64,000 nt of DNA from Streptomyces sp. PTY087I2. Lineage in GTDB: Bacteria; Actinomycetota; Actinomycetes; Streptomycetales; Streptomycetaceae. A program made the translations under genes and the position numbers. The first letter of the stretch is position 1. Every line of letters begins with the position of its first letter. This document shows, piece after piece, positions 17,633-25,577 of the stretch. The notes below the pieces were generated by a model that saw only the letters and a list, made by a program, of their open reading frames with translations, ran no database searches and was not told the DNA's origin. The stretch spans positions 62,001-126,000 of the forward strand of contig NZ_LZRD01000003.1 of the NCBI RefSeq assembly GCF_001687325.1. The letters are read 5' to 3'.

Positions 17633-18475
17633 GTGCCGGAAGCGGTCGATGCGGTGGAGATGCAGGCAGCGCTGTCGAGGCTGCGCCGCACGAGCGGGCT
17701 TCCCGTGGTGTTCGGCGGTCTGCTGTCGGACGCGCGGCACGCCCGGATCGCCGAGCTGAGCGGGGCGCAGACCAGCGCCCTGCGAGGTCTCGTCATCTCC
17801 GCCGGGAGCGGCCTGGGCGGCAAGGCGATCGCACTGTCCCGGCCCTGCGCGGTGACGGACTACGCCACGTCCCGCCACATCAGCCATGAGTACGACGCGG
17901 CGGTGGCGGCGGAGGGCCTGCGGTCGGTCGTCGCGGTCCCCGTCGTCGTCCGGCGGGCGGTGCGGGGCGTGCTGTACGGGGCGCTGCGTACGCCGGTCAC
18001 GCTCGGCGACCGGACGTTCGACGCGGTGGTGGCGGCGGCCCGTGATGTGGAGCAGTCGCTCGCGGTACGGGACTCGACACGGCAGTTGCTGGCGGCGGGC
18101 CGGGAGCGGGTGAGCGATCCGGACGCGGTCCCCGGTGGCTGGGAGGACGTACGGGAGGCCCATCGCGAACTGCGCGCCCTGGTGCCGAAGGTCGTGGACC
18201 CGGCCCTGCGCGAAGAGCTGCTCGACGTCTGCGGGCGGCTCGCCTCGGCGTCGGGGGCCAGGGCGTCCACGGCCCGGGAGATCCGTCTCGCCCCGCGCGA
18301 GGTGGACGTGGTGGCGTGTGTGGCGGCGGGCGCGACGAACGCGGCGGCGGCCGAGCGGCTGGGGCTGCGGCCCGAGACGGTGAAGGGGTATCTGCGGTCC
18401 GCGATGCGGAAGTTGGGGGCGCACACCCGGCTGGAGGCGGTGGTGGCGGCCCGCCGGGCGGGGCTGCTGCCCTGA
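17633..18475 (+). CDS. GAF-domain regulator with LuxR-type HTH
   Basis: A 280-residue one-component transcription factor. A GAF-like sensor (about 15-150; SGLGGKAIALSRP, SRHISHEYDAAVAAEGLRSV, AVPVVVRRAVRGVLYG) precedes a C-terminal LuxR/GerE-type helix-turn-helix (LAPREVDVVACVAAGATNAA, AERLGLRPETVKGYLRSAMR KLG). GTG at 17633 was chosen because GGAGGGG precedes it by 7 bases; an earlier in-frame ATG has no such site. It diverges from the two acyl-CoA ligase genes, so it probably controls them, perhaps sensing an acid or acyl-CoA (inference). Confidence 0.85.
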   Translation: MPEAVDAVEMQAALSRLRRTSGLPVVFGGLLSDARHARIAELSGAQTSALRGLVISAGSGLGGKAIALSRPCAVTDYATSRHISHEYDAAVAAEGLRSVVAVPVVVRRAVRGVLYGALRTPVTLGDRTFDAVVAAARDVEQSLAVRDSTRQLLAAGRERVSDPDAVPGGWEDVREAHRELRALVPKVVDPALREELLDVCGRLASASGARASTAREIRLAPREVDVVACVAAGATNAAAAERLGLRPETVKGYLRSAMRKLGAHTRLEAVVAARRAGLLP

Positions 18476-18504
18476 CCTGACCTGCGGGCCGCTGCCCGGT
18501 CCGT

Positions 18505-19641
18505 TCAGTCGCTGAAGTCCACGAACGTACCGAACCGGATGTCGTGGTCCGTCGCGTCCGTCATCACCGTCAGCATCCCGGCCGCCTCCTCGGCGATCTC
18601 CGTCCGCTGCGCCCGGGTCGGTTTCCGCAGCGGCTGGACGGTCAGGACCGCCGTCCCGCCCTCGCGGTCGACGCGCCAGAGGGCGTCGAGGAAGCCGTCG
18701 ACGAGGACGCTGCCGTACGTCTGGTTGCCCTTCCCATTGCGTCCCTTGTTGACCTCGGGGATGACGCGGGTGCGGTCGGCGTGGCCGAGCAGGACGTTGT
18801 CGAACTCGGGCAGGAAACGCGGCGGGGCCGGGGTGTCCGGGTCGGGGCGTGGGGCGTCCGGGAGGTCGAACAGCTCGACGCCCCGCTCGTCGCGGAAGGT
18901 GCGCAGCCCGGGCCGCAGCCGTTCGAAGACCTCCTTGGTACGGGTGAGGCCCGCCCACGACTGGAAGTCCATCACCGAGGCGGGCCCGAACGCGCCCAGG
19001 TAGCGCAGCACAGTCGCGTCGAGCCCGGGCGCGGGTTCGGCGGACCGGCCGAGCCAGTGCTCCAGGGTAGTCAGGGCGACCTGTCCGCTGCGGCCCCACA
19101 GTCCGCGCGGGGTGACCTGGACCATCGGCAGCAGACAGCGGGCGGCGACGGAGAGCGCGAGGGGGTCGGCGTCCGGCCAGTGGGTGAGCAGTTCCTCGCG
19201 CAACTCCCCCAGCGGGCGCGGGCGCTCCTCGACGAACTCCTCGGTCACCGCCGCGAGCCGGTCCAGGTCCACGCCTTCCAGCCCGCGCCGGAAAGACTTC
19301 AGCTCCCGGTCGCGCGGTGCCCGCACCAGCGGGACCAGGATGAGCGCGTCGTCCGCCGTATGGGTGTGGAGGGTGGAGCGCAGGGAGACGGTCCGCACGG
19401 CCTCCCGGGACTCCATCAGGGCGGACAGCTCCATGGGGTCGAACTCCGCGAGCCGGGCGTGCAGCTGGAAGTACGGCGGCTTGGTGTTCTGCGCCTGGAG
19501 CCCGACGAGGTGGGTGACCGCGTCCTTCGCGGACATCGGTGACCGGCGCAGCAGAAGCTGACGGTCCAGGGTCGCGCGGTTCAGCGCCCGGGTGGAGAGG
19601 ACGGCGGGCGGTGCGGCGGTGCGGTGCGTCTTCGCGGCCAT
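18505..19641 (-). CDS. HTH_42 winged-helix protein, AlkZ/YcaQ-like DNA glycosylase candidate
   Basis: A 378-residue member of the winged-helix HTH_42 (PF06224-type) family. Some members, AlkZ of Streptomyces sahachiroi and YcaQ of E. coli, are DNA glycosylases that unhook interstrand crosslinks using a Q-x-Q or Q-x-D motif. Here LVGLQAQNTKPPYF supplies Q49 and Q51, the AlkZ-type QxQ. Other conserved parts are FLPEFDNVLLGHADRTRVI and the C-terminal VDGFLDALWR. The ATG at 19641 gives the usual family start; the upstream extension of the frame is unconvincing. It is convergent with the GAF-LuxR gene and divergent from a transporter. Activity is inferred. Confidence 0.78.
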   Translation of the reverse strand: MAAKTHRTAAPPAVLSTRALNRATLDRQLLLRRSPMSAKDAVTHLVGLQAQNTKPPYFQLHARLAEFDPMELSALMESREAVRTVSLRSTLHTHTADDALILVPLVRAPRDRELKSFRRGLEGVDLDRLAAVTEEFVEERPRPLGELREELLTHWPDADPLALSVAARCLLPMVQVTPRGLWGRSGQVALTTLEHWLGRSAEPAPGLDATVLRYLGAFGPASVMDFQSWAGLTRTKEVFERLRPGLRTFRDERGVELFDLPDAPRPDPDTPAPPRFLPEFDNVLLGHADRTRVIPEVNKGRNGKGNQTYGSVLVDGFLDALWRVDREGGTAVLTVQPLRKPTRAQRTEIAEEAAGMLTVMTDATDHDIRFGTFVDFSD

Positions 19642-19750
19642 GGTCCGCACGCTACCGGGGCTTGCGGTCGGATCCGGTCCGCAAGTAGCGGGGTTACGCG
19701 CCTTACGCCCACCGGACCTCCGCGCCGCGCGCCCCGGGCGGGCCGCGGCC

Positions 19751-20641
19751 ATGATGGGCCGGGTGATCAGTGTCCTGTTCGCCGTCCTGACCGCCCTCAG
19801 CAACGGTTCCGCCTCGGTGCTCCAGCGCCGGGCGGCGATGGAGGTGCCCGACAGCGACGCGATGCGGCTGTCGCTGATGACCCGTCTGGTGCGCCAGAAG
19901 GTGTGGCTGGCGGGGATCGGTCTGGTGATCGTGGCGGCGGTCTGCCAGGCGACCGCGCTGGCCACCGGGCCGATCGCGGTGGTCCAGCCGATCTTCGTGA
20001 TCGAGCTGCCGCTGACCCTGCTGGTCGCCGGTCTGGTGATGCGGGTGCGGGCGGACGCGGCCGTCTGGTCCGGGGTCTCGGCGGTCACGGCGGGCCTGGC
20101 GCTCGGCATGGCGGCGGCCGCCCCGGTCGAGGGCAGCGACACGGTGGAGAACCTCGCCTGGATTCCGGCGCTGCTGGTGACCGGGGTGTTCGAGGCGGGG
20201 CTGATCCTCGCCGCGCTCCGCCTCCGGGGCAACCCCCGGGCGGCGCTGCTGGGTCTGGCCGCCGCCTGCGGATACGCGCTGACGGCCGCGCTGATGAAGG
20301 ACGCGATGGCGAACCTGGACGACGGCGGGGTGGTCGCGCTGCTGGCGTCCTGGCAGCTGTACGCCACGGCGGCGGCCGGGGTGGGCGCGCTGTTCCTGCT
20401 CCAGAACGCGCTACAGGCGGGCAGTCTGGTGGCGGTTCAGCCGATGCTGACGCTGGGGGACGCGCTGATCAGCATCCTGTTCGGGGTGACGCTGTTCGAC
20501 GAGGAGCTGCGGACCGGGTGGTGGCTGCTGCCCGAGCTGGTCGCGCTGGCCCTGATCGCCACGGGGTGCGTGCGCCTGGCCCGTACGCCGCTGGCCAGGG
20601 GCACGCTCGCGCCACCGCCTCCGCCGCCGCGCGTGCGGTGA
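19751..20641 (+). CDS. DMT-family membrane transporter
   Basis: A 296-residue integral membrane protein with about nine or ten hydrophobic segments and the drug/metabolite transporter layout. It starts VISVLFAVLTALSNGSASVL, and contains QPIFVIELPLTLLVAG and the second-half repeat QPMLTLGDALISILFG. The pattern resembles the Streptomyces DMT proteins with an internal duplication. Starts at 19751, 19754 (ATG) or 19763 (GTG) are all possible. The Pro-rich C-terminus (LAPPPPPPRVR) is cytoplasmic. The substrate is unknown. Confidence 0.82.
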   Translation: MMGRVISVLFAVLTALSNGSASVLQRRAAMEVPDSDAMRLSLMTRLVRQKVWLAGIGLVIVAAVCQATALATGPIAVVQPIFVIELPLTLLVAGLVMRVRADAAVWSGVSAVTAGLALGMAAAAPVEGSDTVENLAWIPALLVTGVFEAGLILAALRLRGNPRAALLGLAAACGYALTAALMKDAMANLDDGGVVALLASWQLYATAAAGVGALFLLQNALQAGSLVAVQPMLTLGDALISILFGVTLFDEELRTGWWLLPELVALALIATGCVRLARTPLARGTLAPPPPPPRVR

Positions 20642-20651
20642 CCGGGCCGAC

Positions 20652-21704
20652 TCAGCCGGCGTCCGGCGGGGTGACCCGTTCGCCCTCCGGCACGGGCCCC
20701 GGGGGTGTGCCGTCGCCGAAGGGGCGGCCGCCGAGCTGTTCGCGGTGGTGCGGAGTGGTCCAGCCGGAGAGGTCCGGGCCGGCGGGGACGATGCCGGTCG
20801 GGTTGATGCCCGTGTGCACCTGGTAGTAGTGCCGCTTGATGTGGTCGAAGTCGACGGTGTCGCCGAATCCGGGCGTCTGGTAGAGGTCGCGGGCGTACGC
20901 CCACAGGACGGGGTCCTCGGTCAGCTTGTTCCGGTTGCACTTGAAGTGGCCGTGGTAGACGGGGTCGAAGCGGACCAGAGTGGTGAAGAGGCGGATGTCG
21001 GCCTCGGTGACGGTGTCGCCGACGAGGTAGCGACGGTCGGCGAGGCGGGCGGAGACCTGGTCCAGGCGGGCGAAGAGGGCCTCGTACGCCTCCTCGTACT
21101 CCTGCTGCGAGCTGGCGAAACCGGCCCGGTAGACGCCGTTGTTGATGTCCCGGTAGATGCCCTCCATGACCTCGTCGATCTCCGCGCGCAGCGGTTCGGG
21201 GTAGAGGTCGGGGGCGCCGGGGCGGTGCAGGGCGGTCCACTCGGTGGCGAGGTCGAGAGTGATCCGCTGGTAGTCGTTGGTGACGAGCTGTCCGCTCGGT
21301 ACGTCCACGATCGCGGGCACGCTGACACCGCCGGGGTAGTCGCGCTCCCGGGCGTCGTAGGCCTCGCTCAGATAGCGGATGCCGAGGACGGGGTCCTTGC
21401 CGTCCGGGTCGAGGGTGAAGCGCCAGCTGCGGTCGTCCTGGATCGGGTCGGCGACGGCGAGGGAGAGGGCGTCCTCCAGGCCGAGGAGCCGCCGGGAGAC
21501 CAGGGCGCGGCTCGCCCAGGGGCAGGCCCGGCTGACGACGAGCCGGTAGCGGCCCGCCTCGACGGGCCAGCCGTCCCGGCCGTCCGCGGTGATCCGGTCG
21601 GGGAAGTGGCTCTTGGACCGCTTGAACGGCTTGTGACCGTAGGAGTCGTTGCCCTCGCTCCCGGCGCTGTCGTCCCCGGTGGTGTCCGTGGTCGTGTCGT
21701 TCAT
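20652..21704 (-). CDS. Glutathionyl-hydroquinone-reductase-type thiol transferase
   Basis: A 350-residue omega-class GST-like protein of the ECM4/YqjG/PcpF family, which reduces thiol-conjugated hydroquinones. The thioredoxin-like N-domain carries the active-site motif SRACPWASRAL with the catalytic Cys of the CPWA type; the C-domain shows YLVGDTVTEADIRLF, FDPVYHGHFKCN and IKRHYY. Streptomyces generally make mycothiol rather than glutathione, so the in vivo thiol is open. It is followed upstream by an MFS transporter gene after 41 bases in the same direction, so the two may be co-transcribed. Confidence 0.87.
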   Translation of the reverse strand: MNDTTTDTTGDDSAGSEGNDSYGHKPFKRSKSHFPDRITADGRDGWPVEAGRYRLVVSRACPWASRALVSRRLLGLEDALSLAVADPIQDDRSWRFTLDPDGKDPVLGIRYLSEAYDARERDYPGGVSVPAIVDVPSGQLVTNDYQRITLDLATEWTALHRPGAPDLYPEPLRAEIDEVMEGIYRDINNGVYRAGFASSQQEYEEAYEALFARLDQVSARLADRRYLVGDTVTEADIRLFTTLVRFDPVYHGHFKCNRNKLTEDPVLWAYARDLYQTPGFGDTVDFDHIKRHYYQVHTGINPTGIVPAGPDLSGWTTPHHREQLGGRPFGDGTPPGPVPEGERVTPPDAG

Positions 21705-21745
21705 GCCGCGCTCCTCGATGCGTCGGTGTCCTGTCGCTCGTTACG

Positions 21746-23200
21746 TCATCTGCCCCGTCGGCCGGCCCCGACATCGGCCACCGCCACGATCAGGGCGGCC
21801 AGCACGAACGCGACGGAGACGATGAGCCCGTGGTCGTACGCGTCGGCCCAGCCGTCCGGGCCGACCTGGGCGAAGAACACCGCGCCGACAGCGGCGATAC
21901 CGATCGCGGAGCCGACCCGCTGACCGGTCTGGAGGGTGCCCCCGGCGCTGCCCGCCCGGTGGACGGGAACCTCCGCGAGGGTCAGGGTCTGGTTCGGGGC
22001 GATGACCAGGCCGCTGCCGAGGCCGGCGAAGAGCAGCGGGGCGGCCATGGCCCAGCCCGCCCCGGTGCCGGGGACCAGGTGGACGGCGAGGGCGGTGCCC
22101 GCGAGGCCGAGCGCGACCATGGCCAGGCCCGCCACCACCAGCGGGCGGCCGAAGCGGCCGACGAGCCGGCCGCCGATGGACGCGGCGACGCCGGAGCCGA
22201 GGGCGAAGGGGGTGATGGCGAGTCCGGCGAGCAGGGCGGAGTAGCCGAGGCCGGACTGGAGGTAGAGGGTCGTGACGAAGAAGATCGAGGTGAACCCGGC
22301 GAAGTAGAGCAGGATCAGCAGACAGCCCAGCCAGTAGGAGCGCAGCCGGAACAGCGACAGGTCCAGGACCGGCTGGACGCGGCCGCCCGTGCACCGCGAC
22401 TCCCAGGCCACGAACGCGGCGAGCAGAGCGGCGGCCAGGACGAGCAGCAGCCATTTCGTGTTGCCGGGCCACTGCTGGGCCTGGACGAACGGCAGCAGCA
22501 GGGCCAGTACCCCGGCGCCCAGGAGCAGCACGCCGAACGGGTCCAGGTCGCGGGGGCGGACCTGGGTGGCGGAGGGGGTGTCGGGCAGCAGCCGGTGGGC
22601 GAGCAGGAGGCAGGCGACGCCGAGCGGGAGGTTGACGTAGAAGACCCAGCGCCAGCCGTGGTCCGGTCCGGCGGCCTGGATGAGCAGTCCGCCGAGCAGC
22701 GGGCCGACGGCCGTGGAGATGCCGACGACGGTGCCGAACATGCCGAAGGCCCGGCCGCGCTCACGCCCGGAGAACATCTGCTGGATCAGGGCGGAGATCT
22801 GCGGGGAGATCAGACCGCCCGCGATGCCCTGGACCAGACGGGCGATCACCAGCCACAGGCTGGACTGGGCGGCTCCGCAGGCGGCGGAGGCCAGCGTGAA
22901 CAGGGCGAGTCCGGCCATGAAGACCGCCCGGCGGCCCCGCGCGTCGCCGAGCCGTCCGGCCGGGATGAGGAAGAGGCCGAAGGCGAGGGCGTAACCGGAG
23001 AGCACCCATTGGAGGTCGGACTCCGGGGTGTTCAGGCCCTCCCGGATGGAGGGGAGGGCGACATTGACGATGGAGACGTCCAGGAGGGTCATGAAGCCCG
23101 CGACCAGGCAGACGGCGAGTGCCTGCCAACGCCGGGGGTCGGGGCCGTCCGGGGCGGCGTCGCCCCCGGCCGGCCCGGGCTGCGCCGCGCTCCGTGCCAT
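21746..23200 (-). CDS. MFS drug-efflux transporter (EmrB/QacA, DHA2-type)
   Basis: A 484-residue, 14-helix-type major facilitator exporter. It begins RRWQALAVCLVAGFMTLLDV with the D1-like motif DVSIVNVALPSI, motif A as GRLGDARGRRAVFM, and motif C-like GISTAVGPLLGGLL. ATG at 23200 was chosen because it opens MARSAAQPG just before the first helix; the upstream open frame runs into the promoter region of the cellulase gene. It precedes the quinone-reductase-type gene in the same direction, which suggests export of a quinone or similar redox-active compound (inference). Confidence 0.9.
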   Translation of the reverse strand: MARSAAQPGPAGGDAAPDGPDPRRWQALAVCLVAGFMTLLDVSIVNVALPSIREGLNTPESDLQWVLSGYALAFGLFLIPAGRLGDARGRRAVFMAGLALFTLASAACGAAQSSLWLVIARLVQGIAGGLISPQISALIQQMFSGRERGRAFGMFGTVVGISTAVGPLLGGLLIQAAGPDHGWRWVFYVNLPLGVACLLLAHRLLPDTPSATQVRPRDLDPFGVLLLGAGVLALLLPFVQAQQWPGNTKWLLLVLAAALLAAFVAWESRCTGGRVQPVLDLSLFRLRSYWLGCLLILLYFAGFTSIFFVTTLYLQSGLGYSALLAGLAITPFALGSGVAASIGGRLVGRFGRPLVVAGLAMVALGLAGTALAVHLVPGTGAGWAMAAPLLFAGLGSGLVIAPNQTLTLAEVPVHRAGSAGGTLQTGQRVGSAIGIAAVGAVFFAQVGPDGWADAYDHGLIVSVAFVLAALIVAVADVGAGRRGR

Positions 23201-23335
23201 GGTTCGCACCTTATGGGGTGTCTCCGCGTCCGGGACGGGTCCGGCCCGGCGTGTCCACGCCCGCGGCCCGGCGACACCGGCGACAGCGGGCCCCGGGAAC
23301 CCAACGGGCCCTTCCGCCAAGCGCGTTAATAGGAA

Positions 23336-23384
23336 GGAAAGTTTCCCACCACCGTTGACGCCAATTGGAAGGAAGCTTTACTTT
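23336..23384 (+). promoter_or_regulatory. Cellulase promoter with GGAAAGTTTCC palindrome
   Basis: TTGACG (23355-23360) and TACTTT (23379-23384) are 18 bases apart. Just upstream is GGAAAGTTTCC (23336-23346), an odd-centred palindrome of the GAAANTTTC type found before some actinomycete xylanase and cellulase genes. It differs from the CebR box, so a different LacI-type regulator may act here. Confidence 0.5.
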
Positions 23385-23434
23385 CAGTTCTGCCGACATG
23401 GCGCCTCCCACCCCCCTCCGAAGGGAGCACCACC

Positions 23435-24514
23435 ATGCACCAGCGCCCCACTCCCCCCACCGGCCCCGCCGCCACGACCGGCCGCCGCAGGATGGCCCGC
23501 AAGGCCCTGCTCGCCGCGTCCGCGCTCGGAGTCGTCACCGCGCTCATGGCTCCCGTCCGCGCCGGAGCCGCCCCGGCCCCCGCCGCTCCCACCGCCGCCA
23601 CCCCGCTCGCCGCCAACGGGCAGCTCTCGGTCTGCGGCCGTCAGCTCTGCAACGCCTCCGGCCAGGCGGTCGCGCTCAACGGCATGAGCACGCACGGCAC
23701 CCAGTGGTACGCCCAGTGCGTCACGGACGGCTCGCTCGACGCGCTCGCCCAGGACTGGCGCGCCGACGTGCTGCGCGTCTCCACCTACGTACAGGAGGGC
23801 GGTTACGAGACGGACCCGGCCGGATTCACCGCCCGCGCGCAGAAGTTCGTCGACGCGGCGCACGCGCGCGGCATGTACGCGGTGATCGACTGGCACATGC
23901 TGACGCCGGGCGACCCGAACGCGAACCTGGACCGGGCCAAGACCTTCTTCACGGCGATGGCGAAGAAGTACAAGGACCACCCGGGGGTGCTCTACGAGAT
24001 CGCCAACGAGCCCTCGGGGGTGAGCTGGTCGGCCATCAAGTCGTACGCCGAGCAGATCATCCCGGTGATCCGGGCCGAGGACCCCGACGCCGTCGTGCTG
24101 GTCGGCACGCGCGCCTGGTCGTCCTTCGGGGTGTCCGAGGGATCGAACGAGTCGGAGGTCGTGAACAACCCCGTCAACGCCTCGAACATCATGTACACCT
24201 TCCACTTCTACGCGGCTTCGCACCGCGAGGAGTACCTGAACACGCTCGACCGGGCATCCGACCGACTGCCCGTGTTCGTCACGGAGTTCGGGACGCAGAA
24301 CTACGCGGGCGAGGGCGCGAACGACTTCACGATGTCGCAGCGCTACCTCGATCTGATGAAGCGCAAGAACATCTCCTGGACCAACTGGAACTACTCCGAC
24401 GACCACCGCTCCGGTGCCGTCTTCAAGACCGGCACGTGCAGCGGGAGCGACTGGACGGGGACCGGGGTCCTGAAGGAGGCCGGGGTCTGGATCCGCGACC
24501 GCATCCGTCAGTGA
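23435..24514 (+). CDS. Secreted GH5 endoglucanase (cellulase)
   Basis: A 359-residue exported cellulase of glycoside hydrolase family 5. The signal peptide has GRRRMARKALLAASALG then a hydrophobic stretch to about residue 45; the twin-Arg-like start leaves Sec or Tat open. The barrel shows LSVCGRQLCNASGQAVALNG, MYAVIDWHML, the acid/base E192 in YEIANEPSG, and the nucleophile E284 in FVTEFGTQ. There is no binding module, so it probably acts on soluble or amorphous cellulose. AAGGGAG precedes the ATG. It ends 28 bases from a convergent aldo/keto reductase gene. Confidence 0.92.
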   Translation: MHQRPTPPTGPAATTGRRRMARKALLAASALGVVTALMAPVRAGAAPAPAAPTAATPLAANGQLSVCGRQLCNASGQAVALNGMSTHGTQWYAQCVTDGSLDALAQDWRADVLRVSTYVQEGGYETDPAGFTARAQKFVDAAHARGMYAVIDWHMLTPGDPNANLDRAKTFFTAMAKKYKDHPGVLYEIANEPSGVSWSAIKSYAEQIIPVIRAEDPDAVVLVGTRAWSSFGVSEGSNESEVVNNPVNASNIMYTFHFYAASHREEYLNTLDRASDRLPVFVTEFGTQNYAGEGANDFTMSQRYLDLMKRKNISWTNWNYSDDHRSGAVFKTGTCSGSDWTGTGVLKEAGVWIRDRIRQ

Positions 24515-24542
24515 ACCCGACCCCGACCCGCTCCCCGCGCCG

Positions 24543-25577
24543 TCAGGCCGTACGGCGGCGCAGGGAGGCGTCGGTGAGGACCGCCGAGGTGTAACCGGCG
24601 TCGCGCGCCGACAGGTTGACGCCGGGCGGGACGATCTCGTCGATCCGGTCGAGGACGTCCCGGCTGAGCTTCACCTTGTCGGCGCCGAGCTGGCTCTCCA
24701 GCTGCTCGAAGGTGCGCGGCCCGATGATCGCCGAGGTGACGGCCGGGTGCTCCAGCACAAAGGCCAGGGCGAGTTGGACGAGCGTGAGCCCGGCCTCATC
24801 GGCGAGCACGGCGAGCGCGTCGGCGGCCTCCAGCTTGGCGGCGTTCTCCGGCGCGGCGATGTCGAACCGGGCGGCCTGGCGGTCGGCGCGGCTGGAGACC
24901 GGCTGCTCGCCGCCCTTGCGGTAGCGGCCGGTCAGCCAGCCGCCCGCGAGCGGGCTCCAGGAGAGCACGCCGAGCCCGTACCGCTGCGCCACCGGGAGCA
25001 CTTCGCGTTCGATGCCCCGGGCCAGCAGCGAGTACGGCGGTTGCTCGGCGACGACGCGTTCGCGGCCCCGGCGCTCGGCGGTCCACTGACCCTCGACGAT
25101 CGCGGAGGGCTCGAAGGTGGAGGTGCCGATGTAGCGGATCTTGCCCTGGTGGACCAGGTCGGAGAGCGCGCCGAGCGTCTCGTCGAAGTCGGTGTCGGGC
25201 TCGGGGCGGTGGACCTGGTAGAGGTCGATCCAGTCGGTACCGAGCCGCCGCAGGCTGTTCTCGACCTCGCGGATGATCCAACGGCGGCTGTTGCCGAACT
25301 CGTTGGGGTCGTCGCCCAGTCGTCCGTGGAACTTGGTGGCCAGCACCACGTTGTCGCGCCGGCCGCCCGCGAGCGCCTTGCCGACGATGGTCTCGGACTC
25401 GCCCTGCGAGTAGACGTCGGCGGTGTCGACGAAGTTGATGCCGGAGTCCAGGGCGTGGTGGATGATCCGGACGCTGTCGTCGTGATCGGTGTTGCCGCGC
25501 GCGCCGAACATCATGGTGCCCAGCGCGAGGGGGCTGACCTGGACGCCGGTGCGGCCGAGGTTGCGGTATTCGGTCAT
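24543..25577 (-). CDS. Aldo/keto reductase
   Basis: A 344-residue NADPH-dependent reductase of the YajO/YghZ-like aldo/keto reductase group. The catalytic tetrad is present: D51 and Y56 (DTADVY), K82 (ATKFHG) and H123 (YQVHRPEPD). It overlaps the stop of the ABC exporter gene by four bases (25574-25577) and is the last gene of the long minus-strand operon that begins with flavin reductase. It could reduce an aldehyde or ketone released by the flavin monooxygenase (inference). Confidence 0.9.
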   Translation of the reverse strand: MTEYRNLGRTGVQVSPLALGTMMFGARGNTDHDDSVRIIHHALDSGINFVDTADVYSQGESETIVGKALAGGRRDNVVLATKFHGRLGDDPNEFGNSRRWIIREVENSLRRLGTDWIDLYQVHRPEPDTDFDETLGALSDLVHQGKIRYIGTSTFEPSAIVEGQWTAERRGRERVVAEQPPYSLLARGIEREVLPVAQRYGLGVLSWSPLAGGWLTGRYRKGGEQPVSSRADRQAARFDIAAPENAAKLEAADALAVLADEAGLTLVQLALAFVLEHPAVTSAIIGPRTFEQLESQLGADKVKLSRDVLDRIDEIVPPGVNLSARDAGYTSAVLTDASLRRRTA

